From Halomonas sp. 'Soap Lake #6' (GTDB lineage: Bacteria > Pseudomonadota > Gammaproteobacteria > Pseudomonadales > Halomonadaceae): DNA of 64,000 nucleotides. Of this stretch, positions 51,926 to 61,884 are shown one piece after another. The notes beneath the pieces are model-generated. The model saw only the letters and a program-made list of their open reading frames with translations. It ran no database searches and was not told where the DNA came from. Position numbers and translations under genes: made by a program. Numbering within the stretch: the stretch's first letter is position 1; the number at the start of each line of letters is the position of its first letter. The stretch covers positions 3,782,001 to 3,846,000 of the forward strand of contig NZ_CP020469.1 of the NCBI RefSeq assembly GCF_003031405.1, read 5' to 3'.

Positions 51926-52558
51926 TTAGGCTGTCGCCGCCTGCGGACGACGCTCATCTAACATCCCTTTATCGAGAATAAAGCGGATAATCTCTTCAAG
52001 ACCAACGCCGTCGTACAGGTTGGTGAATACAAAGGGGCGTTCGCCGCGCATTTTCTTCGAGTCACGCTCCATCACTTCAAGGGATGCATGCACCTGTTCG
52101 GCAATATCGATCTTATTGATAATCAGCAGGTCAGACTTTGTAATGCCTGGCCCACCTTTACGGGGGATCTTATCGCCCGCAGAGACATCGATCACGTAAA
52201 GCGTAAGGTCTGAAAGTTCGGGGCTGAACGTCGCGGAGAGGTTGTCACCGCCAGACTCCACCAGCACCAGTTCTAGCTTCGGGTGGCGGGCGTGCAGCTC
52301 GTCAATGGCCGCCAGGTTCATTGAGGCATCTTCGCGGATGGCAGTATGCGGGCAGCCACCGGTTTCCACACCAAGGATACGGTCGGCGGGCAGCGCATCG
52401 TGTTTGAGTAGGAAGTCGGCATCTTCGCGGGTATAGATATCGTTGGTTACCACCGCAATATCATAGTAATCCCGCAGCGCCGAGCAGAGCTGTTTGAGCA
52501 GTGCGGTTTTACCGGAACCGACCGGGCCACCCACGCCCACACGTAAACAATGCGTCAT
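51926..52558 (-). CDS. ureG: Urease accessory GTPase UreG
   Basis: A 210-residue SIMIBI-class GTPase that drives nickel insertion into urease. P-loop [14 protein letters not shown] (8-21), [13 protein letters not shown] (the invariant Cys-Pro-His nickel site), [16 protein letters not shown], and NKIDIAEQV for guanine recognition. It is the last gene of ureABCEFG. Confidence 0.97.
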   Translation of the reverse strand: MTHCLRVGVGGPVGSGKTALLKQLCSALRDYYDIAVVTNDIYTREDADFLLKHDALPADRILGVETGGCPHTAIREDASMNLAAIDELHARHPKLELVLVESGGDNLSATFSPELSDLTLYVIDVSAGDKIPRKGGPGITKSDLLIINKIDIAEQVHASLEVMERDSKKMRGERPFVFTNLYDGVGLEEIIRFILDKGMLDERRPQAATA

Positions 52559-52594
52559 ATATCTCTCCTAAATCGTTGTTTGCTTATTAACTGG

Positions 52595-53311
52595 TTAACT
52601 TCTAAACAGACGTGAATATTGTGTTTCGTGTAGAGCACTGGCTAGCGCCACGCCGGGCAACACGGGGCCTAGGTCGCCATCGCCTAATAACAGTGCTTGG
52701 TCAACGGCAATCACCAACTCCCCTCGCAGTTGCTCAATCACCCGCTGTGCGGCGGTATGGCCCAAGGGCAACGCTTTGCAGGCCACCGCTAGCTGATTTT
52801 CCAGCCATGCCCAACCAAACCCCAGCAGCGCCTGGCGCAGCGGCACACGGCGCATAAAAGCAGCGTAGCTAAACAGCGTTACGTAACCAGCATGAGCCGG
52901 TAGCATGTTGCCGCTTGGCCCATCCTCGTTTGGTAATAAATCCAGGCTGCCCAGCAGGCGCTTGAGTGAGGCACCTAAGCGACTATCTTCAGCGGCCAGC
53001 TCAGCGGTTTCGCGAGTCGCTGCCAGCCATTCATCCCATTGGGCTATCGCCGCGCGGTCGGTGTGCTCGAAAGCGCTGTAGAAACGGGCGATCAGCGGCA
53101 GCTCGCAGCGGGTCAGGCCATCTTCCAATACGCCGGAAAGCCACTCAGCCAGGCTTTGTTCATCGCTTACCCAGCCCAATTCAAAGGCGCTTTCCAACCC
53201 TTGGGAGAAGGCAAAGGCACCGATGGGTAGCGCGGGGCTTACCAGTTGCATTAGACCCAGCAGAGCTAAGTCATTGCTTTGGTTCGCTAGCCCGGCGCTT
53301 TCAGTGGGCAT
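52595..53311 (-). CDS. ureF: Urease accessory protein UreF
   Basis: A 238-residue all-helical chaperone that works with UreG (and normally UreD/H) on apo-urease. Typical features are LMQLVSPALPIGAFAFSQGLESAFELGWV and the C-terminal MRRVPLRQALLGFGWAWLENQLAVA. The start is placed at ATG 53311 (MPTESAGLANQ), which overlaps the ureE stop region by 11 nt; a longer frame upstream only reads the His-rich ureE tail out of frame. Confidence 0.92.
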   Translation of the reverse strand: MPTESAGLANQSNDLALLGLMQLVSPALPIGAFAFSQGLESAFELGWVSDEQSLAEWLSGVLEDGLTRCELPLIARFYSAFEHTDRAAIAQWDEWLAATRETAELAAEDSRLGASLKRLLGSLDLLPNEDGPSGNMLPAHAGYVTLFSYAAFMRRVPLRQALLGFGWAWLENQLAVACKALPLGHTAAQRVIEQLRGELVIAVDQALLLGDGDLGPVLPGVALASALHETQYSRLFRS

Positions 53312-53846
53312 GGTGGTGCTCATGCTCGTGGGGGTGATCATGGTCATGATCGTGGGAATGCCCATGCCCGTGTGAATGACCATGCGAATGCCCGTGCCCA
53401 CCACCTACTTGGTTATAAGCACCCGGTTCTGGGTCAAACATGGCGTTGTGGTGCTCTAGCTCTGCCCCTAACAACTCCGCTAGCTCTTCTAGTACATGGT
53501 CGGGAGGGAAACGTACCCAGCCGCCGCGTTCATCTTCACCCAGCGCTAGCTGCACATGGCGGTTGCCTAAGTGGTATGCCAGCCGCGCCAGGGGTAAGCC
53601 AGTACTTACTCGCGCAGTAACCACCGGTTCAACAGCAGCGCGTATGCGTACTATTTCGCCGCTTTCGGCTTTTAGGCCTTCACCATCGCGTAGCACTGGG
53701 CCACGGTCTAGAAATAGTCCTAAGGCTTGGCCGCTATCGCTTTCCGCTTTTAAGCGCCCGCGAATGCGTAGCTCAAAGGGTAGCGTCAGCGTATCACTAC
53801 CGGCACTTTCCTCTATCGGCCCTAAGCGTTCTATTAGTTTCAGCAT
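53301..53846 (-). CDS. ureE: Urease nickel metallochaperone UreE with long His-rich tail
   Basis: A 181-residue nickel carrier. The N-terminal peptide-binding and metal-binding domains (LPLARLAYHLGNRHVQLAL, HVLEELAELLG) are followed by about 31 residues rich in His, Gly, Ser, Asp and Glu (HGHSHGHSHGHGHSHDHDHD and on), a nickel storage tail like that of Klebsiella UreE but longer. AAGGAG lies 6 nt before the ATG. The tail coding region overlaps the ureF start. Confidence 0.95.
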   Translation of the reverse strand: MLKLIERLGPIEESAGSDTLTLPFELRIRGRLKAESDSGQALGLFLDRGPVLRDGEGLKAESGEIVRIRAAVEPVVTARVSTGLPLARLAYHLGNRHVQLALGEDERGGWVRFPPDHVLEELAELLGAELEHHNAMFDPEPGAYNQVGGGHGHSHGHSHGHGHSHDHDHDHPHEHEHHHAH

Positions 53847-53855
53847 GAGGACTCC

Positions 53856-55571
53856 TTAAAATAAATGATAGCGCTGAGCTAGCGGCAGTTCAGTGGCAGG
53901 CTCGCAGGTAAGCAGCTCGCCATCGCAGCGTACTTCGTAAGTTTGCGGGTCGACAGTTAGCTCAGGGCAGGCGTCGTTCAGCTTCATATCCTGTTTGCGC
54001 ACACCGCGTACGCTTTTACAGGCGGCTAATGTACTTTGTAGGCCCAGGCGCTCTTTAATTCCCGCATCAATTGCCGCTTGGCTGACAAAGTTGAGCCGGG
54101 TTTGGCTGGCAGCACGGCCAAAGGCACCAAACATATGCCGGTAGTGTACTGGTTGAGGCGTAGGAATAGAGGCATTGGGGTCGCCCATGGGAGCCGCCGC
54201 AATCATGCCGCCTTTTAAAATCAGCGAGGGCTTTACGCCGAAAAATGCAGGCTTCCACAACACCAAATCAGCCAGCTTGCCCACTTCGATAGAACCAACC
54301 TCATGGGCAATACCGTGGGTAATAGCGGGGTTGATGGTGTATTTGGCGATATAGCGCTTGGCACGCAGATTATCAGCTCCGAGGGCTTCGTCTTCCGGCA
54401 GTAAGCCACGCTGCACTTTCATTTTATGGGCAGTTTGCCAGGTACGGCAGACCACTTCTCCTACCCGCCCCATGGCCTGGGAGTCCGACGCAATCATCGA
54501 GATCACGCCCAGGTCGTGGAGAATATCTTCAGCGGCGATGGTTTCACGGCGAATACGTGAGTCGGCGAAAGCTACGTCTTCAGGGATATTGGGGTCAAGG
54601 TGGTGGCAGACCATCAGCATATCCAGATGCTCATCGATGGTATTCACCGTATAAGGCCGCGTAGGATTGGTGGACGAGGGCAATACGTAGGATTTCGAAC
54701 AGGCCGTTAGGATATCCGGCGCGTGGCCGCCACCAGCACCTTCGGTGTGGTAAGTATGAATGCCCCGCTCTTTAAACGCCGCCAGGGTGTCTTCCACAAA
54801 GCCTGATTCGTTTAGCGTATCGGTGTGGATCGCGATCTGTACATCATACCTTTCCGCTACGCTTAGGCAGGTATCAATCGATGCAGGCGTGGTACCCCAG
54901 TCTTCGTGGAGCTTGAGCCCCATGGCACCCGCTTCTAGCTGCGCTTCCAACGCTTCTGGCAGGCTGGCATTGCCCTTACCCAGCAGGCCAATATTCATCG
55001 GCAGGTCGTCCACCGCTTGGAGCATTTTGCCAATATGCCAGGCACCGGGGGTGCAGGTGGTGGCGTTGGAGCCAGTCGCCGGACCCGTGCCACCGCCAAG
55101 CATGGTCGTCACGCCGCTCATTAGTGCTTCTTCCACCTGTTGAGGGCAGATAAAGTGAATATGGGCGTCAATGCCTCCAGCGGTGAGAATCTTGCCTTCG
55201 CCTGAGATAATTTCAGTGCCGGGGCCGATGACAATTTCCACATCCGGCTGGGTGTCGGGGTTGCCTGCCTTGCCAATGGCGGCGATACGACCGTTTTGCA
55301 GCCCTACATCGGCTTTAACGATGCCCCACCAGTCTAAAATCAGCGCGTTGGTAATCACCGTATCCATGACCGAGGCATCATTGCGCTGACTCTGACCCAT
55401 GCCGTCGCGTATTACCTTACCGCCGCCGAACTTCACTTCGTCACCGTAATGGGTGGCGTCCTGTTCAACCTCGATCCACAGCTCGGTGTCACCCAGGCGC
55501 ACGCGGTCGCCCACCGTGGGGCCATACATATCGGCGTAGGCTTGTCGACTTATCTTGTTAACCGGTTTCAT
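53856..55571 (-). CDS. ureC: Urease catalytic subunit alpha (UreC)
   Basis: A 571-residue nickel amidohydrolase that hydrolyses urea to ammonia and carbamate. All active-site residues can be found with a +3 offset from Klebsiella: H137 and H139 (GGIDAHIHF), carbamylated Lys220 ([12 protein letters not shown]), H249, H275, flap Cys322/His323 (MVCHHLD) and Asp363. It overlaps ureB by ATGA. Nothing suggests loss of function. Confidence 0.98.
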   Translation of the reverse strand: MKPVNKISRQAYADMYGPTVGDRVRLGDTELWIEVEQDATHYGDEVKFGGGKVIRDGMGQSQRNDASVMDTVITNALILDWWGIVKADVGLQNGRIAAIGKAGNPDTQPDVEIVIGPGTEIISGEGKILTAGGIDAHIHFICPQQVEEALMSGVTTMLGGGTGPATGSNATTCTPGAWHIGKMLQAVDDLPMNIGLLGKGNASLPEALEAQLEAGAMGLKLHEDWGTTPASIDTCLSVAERYDVQIAIHTDTLNESGFVEDTLAAFKERGIHTYHTEGAGGGHAPDILTACSKSYVLPSSTNPTRPYTVNTIDEHLDMLMVCHHLDPNIPEDVAFADSRIRRETIAAEDILHDLGVISMIASDSQAMGRVGEVVCRTWQTAHKMKVQRGLLPEDEALGADNLRAKRYIAKYTINPAITHGIAHEVGSIEVGKLADLVLWKPAFFGVKPSLILKGGMIAAAPMGDPNASIPTPQPVHYRHMFGAFGRAASQTRLNFVSQAAIDAGIKERLGLQSTLAACKSVRGVRKQDMKLNDACPELTVDPQTYEVRCDGELLTCEPATELPLAQRYHLF

Positions 55572-55936
55572 GACTGGCCTCCAGCGTCGTCAGGATTCTG
55601 CGCTTTGCGCGCGGCACCGGGCTCGTTAGAGAGTAACGCGCCCATAACATCACCACGGAAGCCATAGATTTCTCGCTTACCAACAAACGGGATCAGCGTG
55701 ACTTCGCGGGTTTGGCCAGGCTCAAAGCGAATCGCCGTACCGGCAGCCACATCTAAGCGAAAGCCACGGGTTTTCGTGCGATCAAACACCAGCGCGGGGT
55801 TGGCTTCAGCAAAGTGGTAGTGGGAGCCGATCTGAATCGGGCGGTCACCGGTATTAGCCACTTCCACCGTGATCCGCTCGCGGCCCACGCACAGTTCGAT
55901 ATCGCCGTCTTTTAACTGATACTCACCGGGAATCAT
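55568..55936 (-). CDS. ureB: Urease subunit beta (UreB)
   Basis: A 122-residue structural subunit with the usual [16 protein letters not shown] start, [19 protein letters not shown] and [21 protein letters not shown] precedes the ATG. The C-terminal 15 or so residues are a polar extension ([18 protein letters not shown]), slightly longer than in typical UreB. Confidence 0.97.
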   Translation of the reverse strand: MIPGEYQLKDGDIELCVGRERITVEVANTGDRPIQIGSHYHFAEANPALVFDRTKTRGFRLDVAAGTAIRFEPGQTREVTLIPFVGKREIYGFRGDVMGALLSNEPGAARKAQNPDDAGGQS

Positions 55937-55959
55937 GGCGCTCTCCTGGTTGTCGATAA

Positions 55960-56262
55960 TTAGTTAATGGGTGTATGCACTGTCACGAGTTTGGTCCCGT
56001 CCGGGAACGTGGCCTCTACCTGCACCTCATCAACCATTTCCGCCACGCCTTCCATCACATCCTCACGGCTGAGGATCTCGCGGCCATAGCTCATTAAGTC
56101 CGCTACGCTGCGGCCATCCCGGGCGCCTTCGATAATTTCAAAACTAATCAACGCCACGGCTTCAGGGTAGTTAAGCTTCAAACCACGCGCTTTACGGCGC
56201 TCGGCAAGCTGAGCGGCAGCAAATAGCAGTAGCTTGTCTTTGTCTCGAGGGGTCAGTTCCAT
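55960..56262 (-). CDS. ureA: Urease subunit gamma (UreA)
   Basis: A 100-residue structural subunit: [41 protein letters not shown], and [18 protein letters not shown]. The ATG at 56262 (GGAG 6 nt upstream) matches the family length; longer in-frame starts add a non-homologous leader. It is the first gene of ureABCEFG; no ureD precedes it in this window. Confidence 0.95.
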   Translation of the reverse strand: MELTPRDKDKLLLFAAAQLAERRKARGLKLNYPEAVALISFEIIEGARDGRSVADLMSYGREILSREDVMEGVAEMVDEVQVEATFPDGTKLVTVHTPIN

Positions 56263-56575
56263 GGGGGGCTCCATTGAATAGATCAGAGGGAGTGCGCACA
56301 AGAAACGGCTATGAAGGATTAATCTCAGCAATCCCAGACTCTCGAAACTTAGGCACACCTATTTGACTCAATGTAGCGCAACCACCGTACCAAAATGGTG
56401 AATATTAAAAATAACACTTAAAATTCAAAATCTTAAATATAAATCAATATTATTTTTTCGCACCAAAATTGCACCAAGCTAATTAACACCCCCTCTAAAT
56501 GCACCAAAATAGCTCAATCAAGTCACCAGCATTTAGCATTAGCTATTAAACAGAAATAAAACCCATTACTATTTA
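56263..56575. promoter_or_regulatory. Divergent control region, ureA / AraC regulator
   Basis: A 313-nt AT-rich gap that must hold the ure promoter and the araC-type promoter. The motif GCACCAAAA recurs at 56460-56510 (GCACCAAAATTGCACCAAG ... GCACCAAAATAG), with a related TACCAAAATGGTG at 56389-56401, which could be binding sites of the AraC regulator. Confidence 0.5.
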
Positions 56576-57577
56576 ATGACAAGGCTTTTTGAGCCGATAC
56601 TTCTACACCAGGTTGAGACACACCAAGTGACCATCAGCAACCGCTATACAATTGATCATTTTTTAGGCTACGGGCACCGCTACAGTATCGATTACAGTTT
56701 TCCAAAGACCGCCTCGTCCACCTGTACTCCAAAAACATCAATAGCCCAGGGTCGCGTGGAAGAAGTTAGCTTAGCGGCTGGTGTTGAGCTTTTTATTTCT
56801 GACCTGGATGTTCTGCGGCCTTATCAATCACTCTCTAAGGGCAATACCGATCTGCTGATTGTGGTTATGTTAGAAGGCTGCGCACATTTCGATATTAATG
56901 GTCAAAAACGTTGGATAACAGCAGGAGAGGCCTGCTGGATAAGGCTGGATACAGGCCTAGCACTGAGTGCTTTTCACCCTGCCAATCAAAAACTTCGAAC
57001 GTTATGCCTGTCGCTAAATTCATCAGCGATGCATGCTTGGTATGGTTCTGAAATTTCATCTGCGTCATTGCATATCTGGCAACTCAGCCCAGGATTACAG
57101 CTGATCACCGACGAAGCGTGTCGTGCTTCTGGTAGTGGTGAGTCACAGCGCATGCGCTTTCAAGGTCTGGCACTACAAATCATCGCCCAGGGGATAGACT
57201 GCCGTTCGCCAGATACAGCTGATCATGGCGCACTTTATCGGCCACGCTTGGCGCTTATACGCCGCTGGCTAGACGAAGAGCCATCTCTGAACCACACGCT
57301 GCAACGTTTAGCTGACCGCGCGGCCATGAGCCCAAGCACACTGCTGCGACATTTCAAGATGGCTTATGGCCTAGCACCTATCGATTATTTACGTAAGCGT
57401 CGGCTTTCACTGGCGCGAGAGTTGCTGCTATGCGGCCACAGCGTTCAACAAGCAGCCCATTTGAGCGGCTACCGCCATGCCAGCAACTTTATTACAGCTT
57501 TCAAAAAAAACTATGGCATCTCACCAGGGGCGCTCACAGAAAGTTCCCCGAAACACTCCCTGAAACGTCACCGCTGA
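56576..57577 (+). CDS. AraC-family regulator of siderophore uptake (PchR-like)
   Basis: A 333-residue activator. The long N-terminal sensing domain includes VVMLEGCAHFDINGQKRWITAGEACW, and the C-terminal AraC domain (about 228-325) has LQRLADRAAMSPSTLLRHFKMAYGLAPIDYLRKRRLSLARELL and VQQAAHLSGYRHASNFITAFKKNYGISPG. Placement directly before a TonB receptor and iron-siderophore ABC genes follows the PchR/YqhC-type arrangement in which the regulator senses the ferric siderophore. There is no strong ribosome binding site before the ATG. Confidence 0.9.
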   Translation: MTRLFEPILLHQVETHQVTISNRYTIDHFLGYGHRYSIDYSFPKTASSTCTPKTSIAQGRVEEVSLAAGVELFISDLDVLRPYQSLSKGNTDLLIVVMLEGCAHFDINGQKRWITAGEACWIRLDTGLALSAFHPANQKLRTLCLSLNSSAMHAWYGSEISSASLHIWQLSPGLQLITDEACRASGSGESQRMRFQGLALQIIAQGIDCRSPDTADHGALYRPRLALIRRWLDEEPSLNHTLQRLADRAAMSPSTLLRHFKMAYGLAPIDYLRKRRLSLARELLLCGHSVQQAAHLSGYRHASNFITAFKKNYGISPGALTESSPKHSLKRHR

Positions 57578-57630
57578 TGTTTTCGCATAATCAATTGCAT
57601 GACAGCCATAACTACTTACGGCCCACAAGT

Positions 57631-57647
57631 GGAATAATTCTCATTAC
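57631..57647. promoter_or_regulatory. Candidate Fur box before the TonB receptor
   Basis: GGAATAATTCTCATTAC, or GTAATGAGAATTATTCC on the other strand, matches the AATGAGAATTATT core of Fur-binding sites. It lies 29 nt before the receptor start, where iron repression would act. Confidence 0.6.
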
Positions 57648-57675
57648 AAAATATTAGGTCTTAGCAGCATCCACT

Positions 57676-59835
57676 ATGGAAAACCGCTCCATGCCTTGCT
57701 TATATCGATTCACATGCACTGCCTTGATTCTTTCCTATCCATTGCTTGCCGTTGCCGAAGCACCTGACGAAAAACTAGACAATCTGCTAGTTACGAGTGA
57801 GCGCCTCGCGACTAATAGCGAAGGAACACAAAGCTACACCGTTCCTGCTAGCCGCAGTGCAGTTGGGCTGTCCTTGACGCCGCGTGAGACCCCTCAGTCA
57901 GTGAGTGTTATTACTCGTCAACAAATTGACGATAGAGCCGCGCAAACTGGTGGCGACGTTCTGGCCCAGGTCCCTGGTGTGTCACCAAACCGGGCTGACA
58001 GCAATCGCACTAATTATGCCGCACGTGGCTTCTCAATACGCAGTGTTCAGTTTGACGGATTGAGCATCCCGCTTAGTAACTTTTGGAACTTTGGTGATAC
58101 CGATTGGGATGCTGCTATTTATGACCGTGTCGAGGTGGTTCGGGGGGCTACAGGATTGTTAACCGGTGCAGGGGAACCCTCGGCAAGCGTTAACTTTATT
58201 CGTAAACGCCCTCTTTCTGAGGCTGCTGCATCTGTTTCTGCTGGCGTAGGACGCTGGGATCGGCGCCGTGCAACTGCTGATGTATCTGTACCTTTAACCA
58301 GCGATGGCACCACAGGTGCCCGATTCGTTGTCGCCAAAGACCGTAATGATAGTTTTATCTCTTATCTTGAAGATGACCATGAAACTCTTTACGGCGTCAT
58401 CAGCAGCGAGCTAACTCCCACTACGCAACTGACAGTAGGCATTGAATACCAGCACAACGAGACAGTTGGAGCTGGGGCCAGCATACCAATTTTTTATGCT
58501 GACGGTAGCCGTACAGATTTTGACCGTAGCGCGTCGAACAACACCCCTTGGTCAACGTTTTACAATGAGACGACGCGCATTTTCGCCGACCTTAGCCATA
58601 CATTGGATAATGGCTGGACATTACGGGCAGCCGCCAGCCATAACGATGGCAACTACGGTATGAAATACCTCTATCGTGGAGGCTTTCCAGAGCGAGAGAC
58701 AGGCCTCGGCATGTCGAACTCCTTCTTAAACTACCGAGGCAACCGCACTCAACAAACCGTTAATCTTTCTGCCGAAGGTAATTTCAGCTTACTGGGTCGC
58801 CAACATGAGTTGGGCTTTGGCTGGATGCATAATGAGGATGACTTTGAGATAGCACTGGCCACTCCCTCTGGCACGCCCCCCTCTGCTGGTAGTTACCTTA
58901 ATTGGCGAGACAGTGTTGTGGCCAAGCCTCAGTGGGGAGCGTTCCATAGCTCAGATAATATGCAAGTGACACAAAGCGGTGGCTATATGGTGTCACGCCT
59001 TTCTCTAAGTGATCCGCTTAACCTGGTTATTGGCGCACGCCTGAGCAACTGGGAACTGGATCAAACCTACTATGGCTCCGAACGGCAATACCGGTATCGC
59101 AATGAATTAACGCCCTATGCAGGCATTATTTACGATGTTAGTGACGATATGTCTGTATATGCGAGTTATACCGAGATATTCCAATCTCAGAATGCACGTT
59201 ATGAGGACGGCTCTCTACTTGATCCTATCCAGGGCCGTAGCTATGAAATAGGTGCCAAGGCATCACTACTAAACGGCCAACTAGATAGCAGTATTGCTCT
59301 GTTTAGAACTGATCAAAACAGTGTGGCTGAAGCCATCCCTGGCGTTGACGTTATCGGACAACCCGGCACATCTGCCCATCGCAGTGTTGATGGCAATCAG
59401 GTTAATGGCCTAGAGATCGAGTTGATTGGCGAAATTGCGACTGGCTGGAATCTGAGTGCCAGTTACACACTTGCCAATGCCGAAAATGCCAATAGTGAAC
59501 GAACCAATACATCCCACCCGCGCCAGCAGATCAAACTGTTTACCACCTACCAACTGCCGGGCGAATGGAGCGGCTTGACGCTCGGCGGCGGAGCACGTTG
59601 GCAAAGCGGCACTTGGCGCAACACTGTCAGCCCTAATGGTCAGGTGCAGGTTGGGCAAAGTGCTTACGCCGTTGCTGACCTGATGGCACGCTATCGCTTC
59701 AACGAGCAATTAAGCGCACAGCTAAACATCAATAACGTATTTGACAAGGATTACTACGAGCAGATTGGCTTCTACAGCCAGTATTGGCTTGGTGAGCCTC
59801 GTAGCGCCATCATGTCGCTTAACTGGGATTGGTGA
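57676..59835 (+). CDS. TonB-dependent siderophore receptor
   Basis: A 719-residue outer-membrane receptor. Signal peptide to about LAVAEA (residue 28), TonB box LDNLLVTSERL, plug with TPRETPQSVSVITRQQIDDR, VPGVSPNRADSNRTNYAARGFSI and RVEVVRGATGLLTGAGEPSASVNFIRKRP, then a barrel ending in EPRSAIMSLNWDW (terminal aromatic Trp). It resembles the FpvA/FecA-like group of ferric-siderophore receptors (GEPSASVN). A second Met at residue 5 is a possible start. It is 10 nt upstream of the binding-protein gene. Confidence 0.93.
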   Translation: MENRSMPCLYRFTCTALILSYPLLAVAEAPDEKLDNLLVTSERLATNSEGTQSYTVPASRSAVGLSLTPRETPQSVSVITRQQIDDRAAQTGGDVLAQVPGVSPNRADSNRTNYAARGFSIRSVQFDGLSIPLSNFWNFGDTDWDAAIYDRVEVVRGATGLLTGAGEPSASVNFIRKRPLSEAAASVSAGVGRWDRRRATADVSVPLTSDGTTGARFVVAKDRNDSFISYLEDDHETLYGVISSELTPTTQLTVGIEYQHNETVGAGASIPIFYADGSRTDFDRSASNNTPWSTFYNETTRIFADLSHTLDNGWTLRAAASHNDGNYGMKYLYRGGFPERETGLGMSNSFLNYRGNRTQQTVNLSAEGNFSLLGRQHELGFGWMHNEDDFEIALATPSGTPPSAGSYLNWRDSVVAKPQWGAFHSSDNMQVTQSGGYMVSRLSLSDPLNLVIGARLSNWELDQTYYGSERQYRYRNELTPYAGIIYDVSDDMSVYASYTEIFQSQNARYEDGSLLDPIQGRSYEIGAKASLLNGQLDSSIALFRTDQNSVAEAIPGVDVIGQPGTSAHRSVDGNQVNGLEIELIGEIATGWNLSASYTLANAENANSERTNTSHPRQQIKLFTTYQLPGEWSGLTLGGGARWQSGTWRNTVSPNGQVQVGQSAYAVADLMARYRFNEQLSAQLNINNVFDKDYYEQIGFYSQYWLGEPRSAIMSLNWDW

Positions 59836-59845
59836 GGAACAAAGA

Positions 59846-60862
59846 ATGTTACGTCCATTAATCACCATGCTGATTGCTGCTTCTGTTTTTGGCTTTGCCA
59901 CCCCAGTTGTTGCTGCCCCCGTGATGGGGGCAGAAGCTGATACCTCCTATTTTCCTGTTGTTATCCAAAGCACGCTGGGAACAGCAACCATTGAAGCGTC
60001 ACCTAAGCGCGTCGTAACCCTTGGTGTGGGTGCTGACGATATCGCTATTTCACTGGGCATTGTGCCTATAGGCATCAGCCGTGCAGATTGGGGTGGCGAT
60101 GAGGATGGCTATTGGCCATGGGTAAGAGAAGCTCTAGAGGCACAAGATATACCGCTACCTACGACGATTACGCAATTCCCCGAGCTTGATATTGAAGCAC
60201 TGCTGGCCCTTGAACCGGATGTTATTCTGGCGCCGTCCAGTGGTATTCCAGAAGCCATTTATGACCTGCTATCGCCACTGGTGCCTGTCGTTGCTTATCC
60301 AAAGCGTCCTTATCTCACCTCCGTGGACGAGCAGATTGAACGTATTGCAAAAGCTCTAGGCATGCCGGAGAAAGGCGATGCTTTAAGGCGCCATTTGCAA
60401 GAGTCTCTAGGTGCTGCGGGCGGAGCTTATCCAAGCCTCACAGACACCACATTTGCCTATGTACGGCCGGATCCTACCTCTGGAAATGTCTCGGTATATT
60501 TAGCAGATGATCCTAGAGTTGGCACACTGACAGGGCTTGGGCTGCGATTATCACCAACGGTTGAAGATCTCTCACCAAGCGGTAATCACTTTGCACACTA
60601 TTTAGGTTTTGAGCATCTTCCCATGCTGCATGATGTCGAATTAGTGGTCTCTTGGTATCACAGCGAAGAGCAGCGCGATAGGGTGGCTGAACTGCCGCTG
60701 TTTGCTTCTCTACCAGCTATTTCACATGGGCGCTATCTGGCGCTGACCGATCAACCGTTGATTGTCGCTAGCTCCGCTGGTTCGCCACTAGCGACACAAT
60801 GGATGCTCGAACGGCTATTACCACGCCTTGCCGAGGCGGCCAAACGAGCCAATCTACAGTGA
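59846..60862 (+). CDS. Iron-siderophore ABC transporter substrate-binding protein
   Basis: A 338-residue periplasmic binding protein of the FhuD/FecB class. A signal peptide (cut near VVAAPV) is followed by TIEASPKRVVTLGVGADDIAISLGIVPIGISR and LDIEALLALEPDVILAPSSGIPE, and the C-lobe ends with ERLLPRLAEA. ATG 59846 has GAGG 8 nt upstream; a longer frame upstream only reads the receptor gene out of phase. It probably receives the ferric siderophore imported by the receptor just upstream. Confidence 0.9.
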   Translation: MLRPLITMLIAASVFGFATPVVAAPVMGAEADTSYFPVVIQSTLGTATIEASPKRVVTLGVGADDIAISLGIVPIGISRADWGGDEDGYWPWVREALEAQDIPLPTTITQFPELDIEALLALEPDVILAPSSGIPEAIYDLLSPLVPVVAYPKRPYLTSVDEQIERIAKALGMPEKGDALRRHLQESLGAAGGAYPSLTDTTFAYVRPDPTSGNVSVYLADDPRVGTLTGLGLRLSPTVEDLSPSGNHFAHYLGFEHLPMLHDVELVVSWYHSEEQRDRVAELPLFASLPAISHGRYLALTDQPLIVASSAGSPLATQWMLERLLPRLAEAAKRANLQ

Positions 60863-61878
60863 ATGCTGAAGCAGGTATCGTGGCTGGACTATCTCCCTCG
60901 CTACTGCAGCGAACACGCTGGCTAGCGGGGCTAGTGGTGGCGGTACTCCTCTTTGGCTGGGTCAATCTCTCAGTCGGCGCTGAACATCTCTCCCCTTATC
61001 AAGTATGGCAGGCGCTTCAAGTGACAGGCCCCAACTACGCCAACTACTTAGTGGAGGCTCGCCTATCTCGGACCCTGCTAGCCATCTCCACCGGAGCCGC
61101 GCTGGCAGTGTCCGGTACACTGCTACAAAACCTAACCCGTAATCCGCTTGCCGAGCCAGGGCTTCTGGGCATCAATGCAGGGGCAGCCGCCTCTTTGGTA
61201 ACTGCAGGCTTGGTGCTTGGTTCGTTACCCACTGGTGCTTTTTGGTTAGCCCTACCTGGTGCCCTTTTCGTAGCCATTTTGGTAGGCCTACAAGGCACCT
61301 ATCGTCAGCATGATCCATCACACCTCCTGCTATTAGGGGCTGCGCTGAATGCCGTTCTATTTGCTTATGTACAGGCCATTACCCTTACCCACCCAGCCTT
61401 ATTTGCCAACTATAGGTTCTGGGTTGTTGGCTCCATCAATGGGCATACGCTTGATGATGCACAGCGGCTATTTGGCTGGATAGCCGTAGGACTGGGCATG
61501 TCATTTCTTCTCCCTCGCTTGTTACACATCTTGCAAATGGGCGACGGTGTGACCAAAGCACTAGGGCTGAACGCAGGCTGTTTGAGGTTAGTAGTGCTTA
61601 GCGGTAGCGCGTTACTTGCAGCGATTACAACAGCTGCTGTGGGTCCTATCTCCTTTGTGGGTTTAGCCGTGCCCTTGCTGACAAAAAAAATTGCCGGCCA
61701 CCACCTTTATTGGCAACTAGCCATCGCGATGGTGATGGGCCCCTTAATGATGATCCTGGCAGACCTACTTGCGCGTCTTTTGCTAAGCCCCTCTGAAATC
61801 ATGACGGGGATTCTCACGGCGTTGTTAGGTGCACCATTTCTATTAGTAGCTCTGCGTATCAACCCACGCAGTGTTTGA
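60859..61878 (+). CDS. Iron-siderophore ABC transporter permease (FecCD family)
   Basis: A 339-residue permease with about nine or ten helices. Family motifs: LSRTLLAISTGAALAVSGTLLQNLTRNPLAEPGLLGINAGAA, GAALNAVLFA, LGLNAGC and AVGPISFVGLAVPLL. A GTG at 60859 overlaps the stop of the binding-protein gene (GTGA) and is taken as start by coupling; an ATG 60 nt upstream is in frame but lies well inside the previous gene. Confidence 0.88.
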   Translation: MNAEAGIVAGLSPSLLQRTRWLAGLVVAVLLFGWVNLSVGAEHLSPYQVWQALQVTGPNYANYLVEARLSRTLLAISTGAALAVSGTLLQNLTRNPLAEPGLLGINAGAAASLVTAGLVLGSLPTGAFWLALPGALFVAILVGLQGTYRQHDPSHLLLLGAALNAVLFAYVQAITLTHPALFANYRFWVVGSINGHTLDDAQRLFGWIAVGLGMSFLLPRLLHILQMGDGVTKALGLNAGCLRLVVLSGSALLAAITTAAVGPISFVGLAVPLLTKKIAGHHLYWQLAIAMVMGPLMMILADLLARLLLSPSEIMTGILTALLGAPFLLVALRINPRSV

Positions 61879-61884
61879 GAGATT

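Noticed and set aside
53312..53404. Longer N-terminus of UreF
   Set aside because: It is only the His-rich ureE tail read in another frame (Met/Thr/Ile-rich) and has no homology to UreF.
56263..56358. Longer N-terminus of UreA
   Set aside because: UreA is about 100 residues; the extra leader is non-homologous and the ATG at 56262 has a good GGAG.
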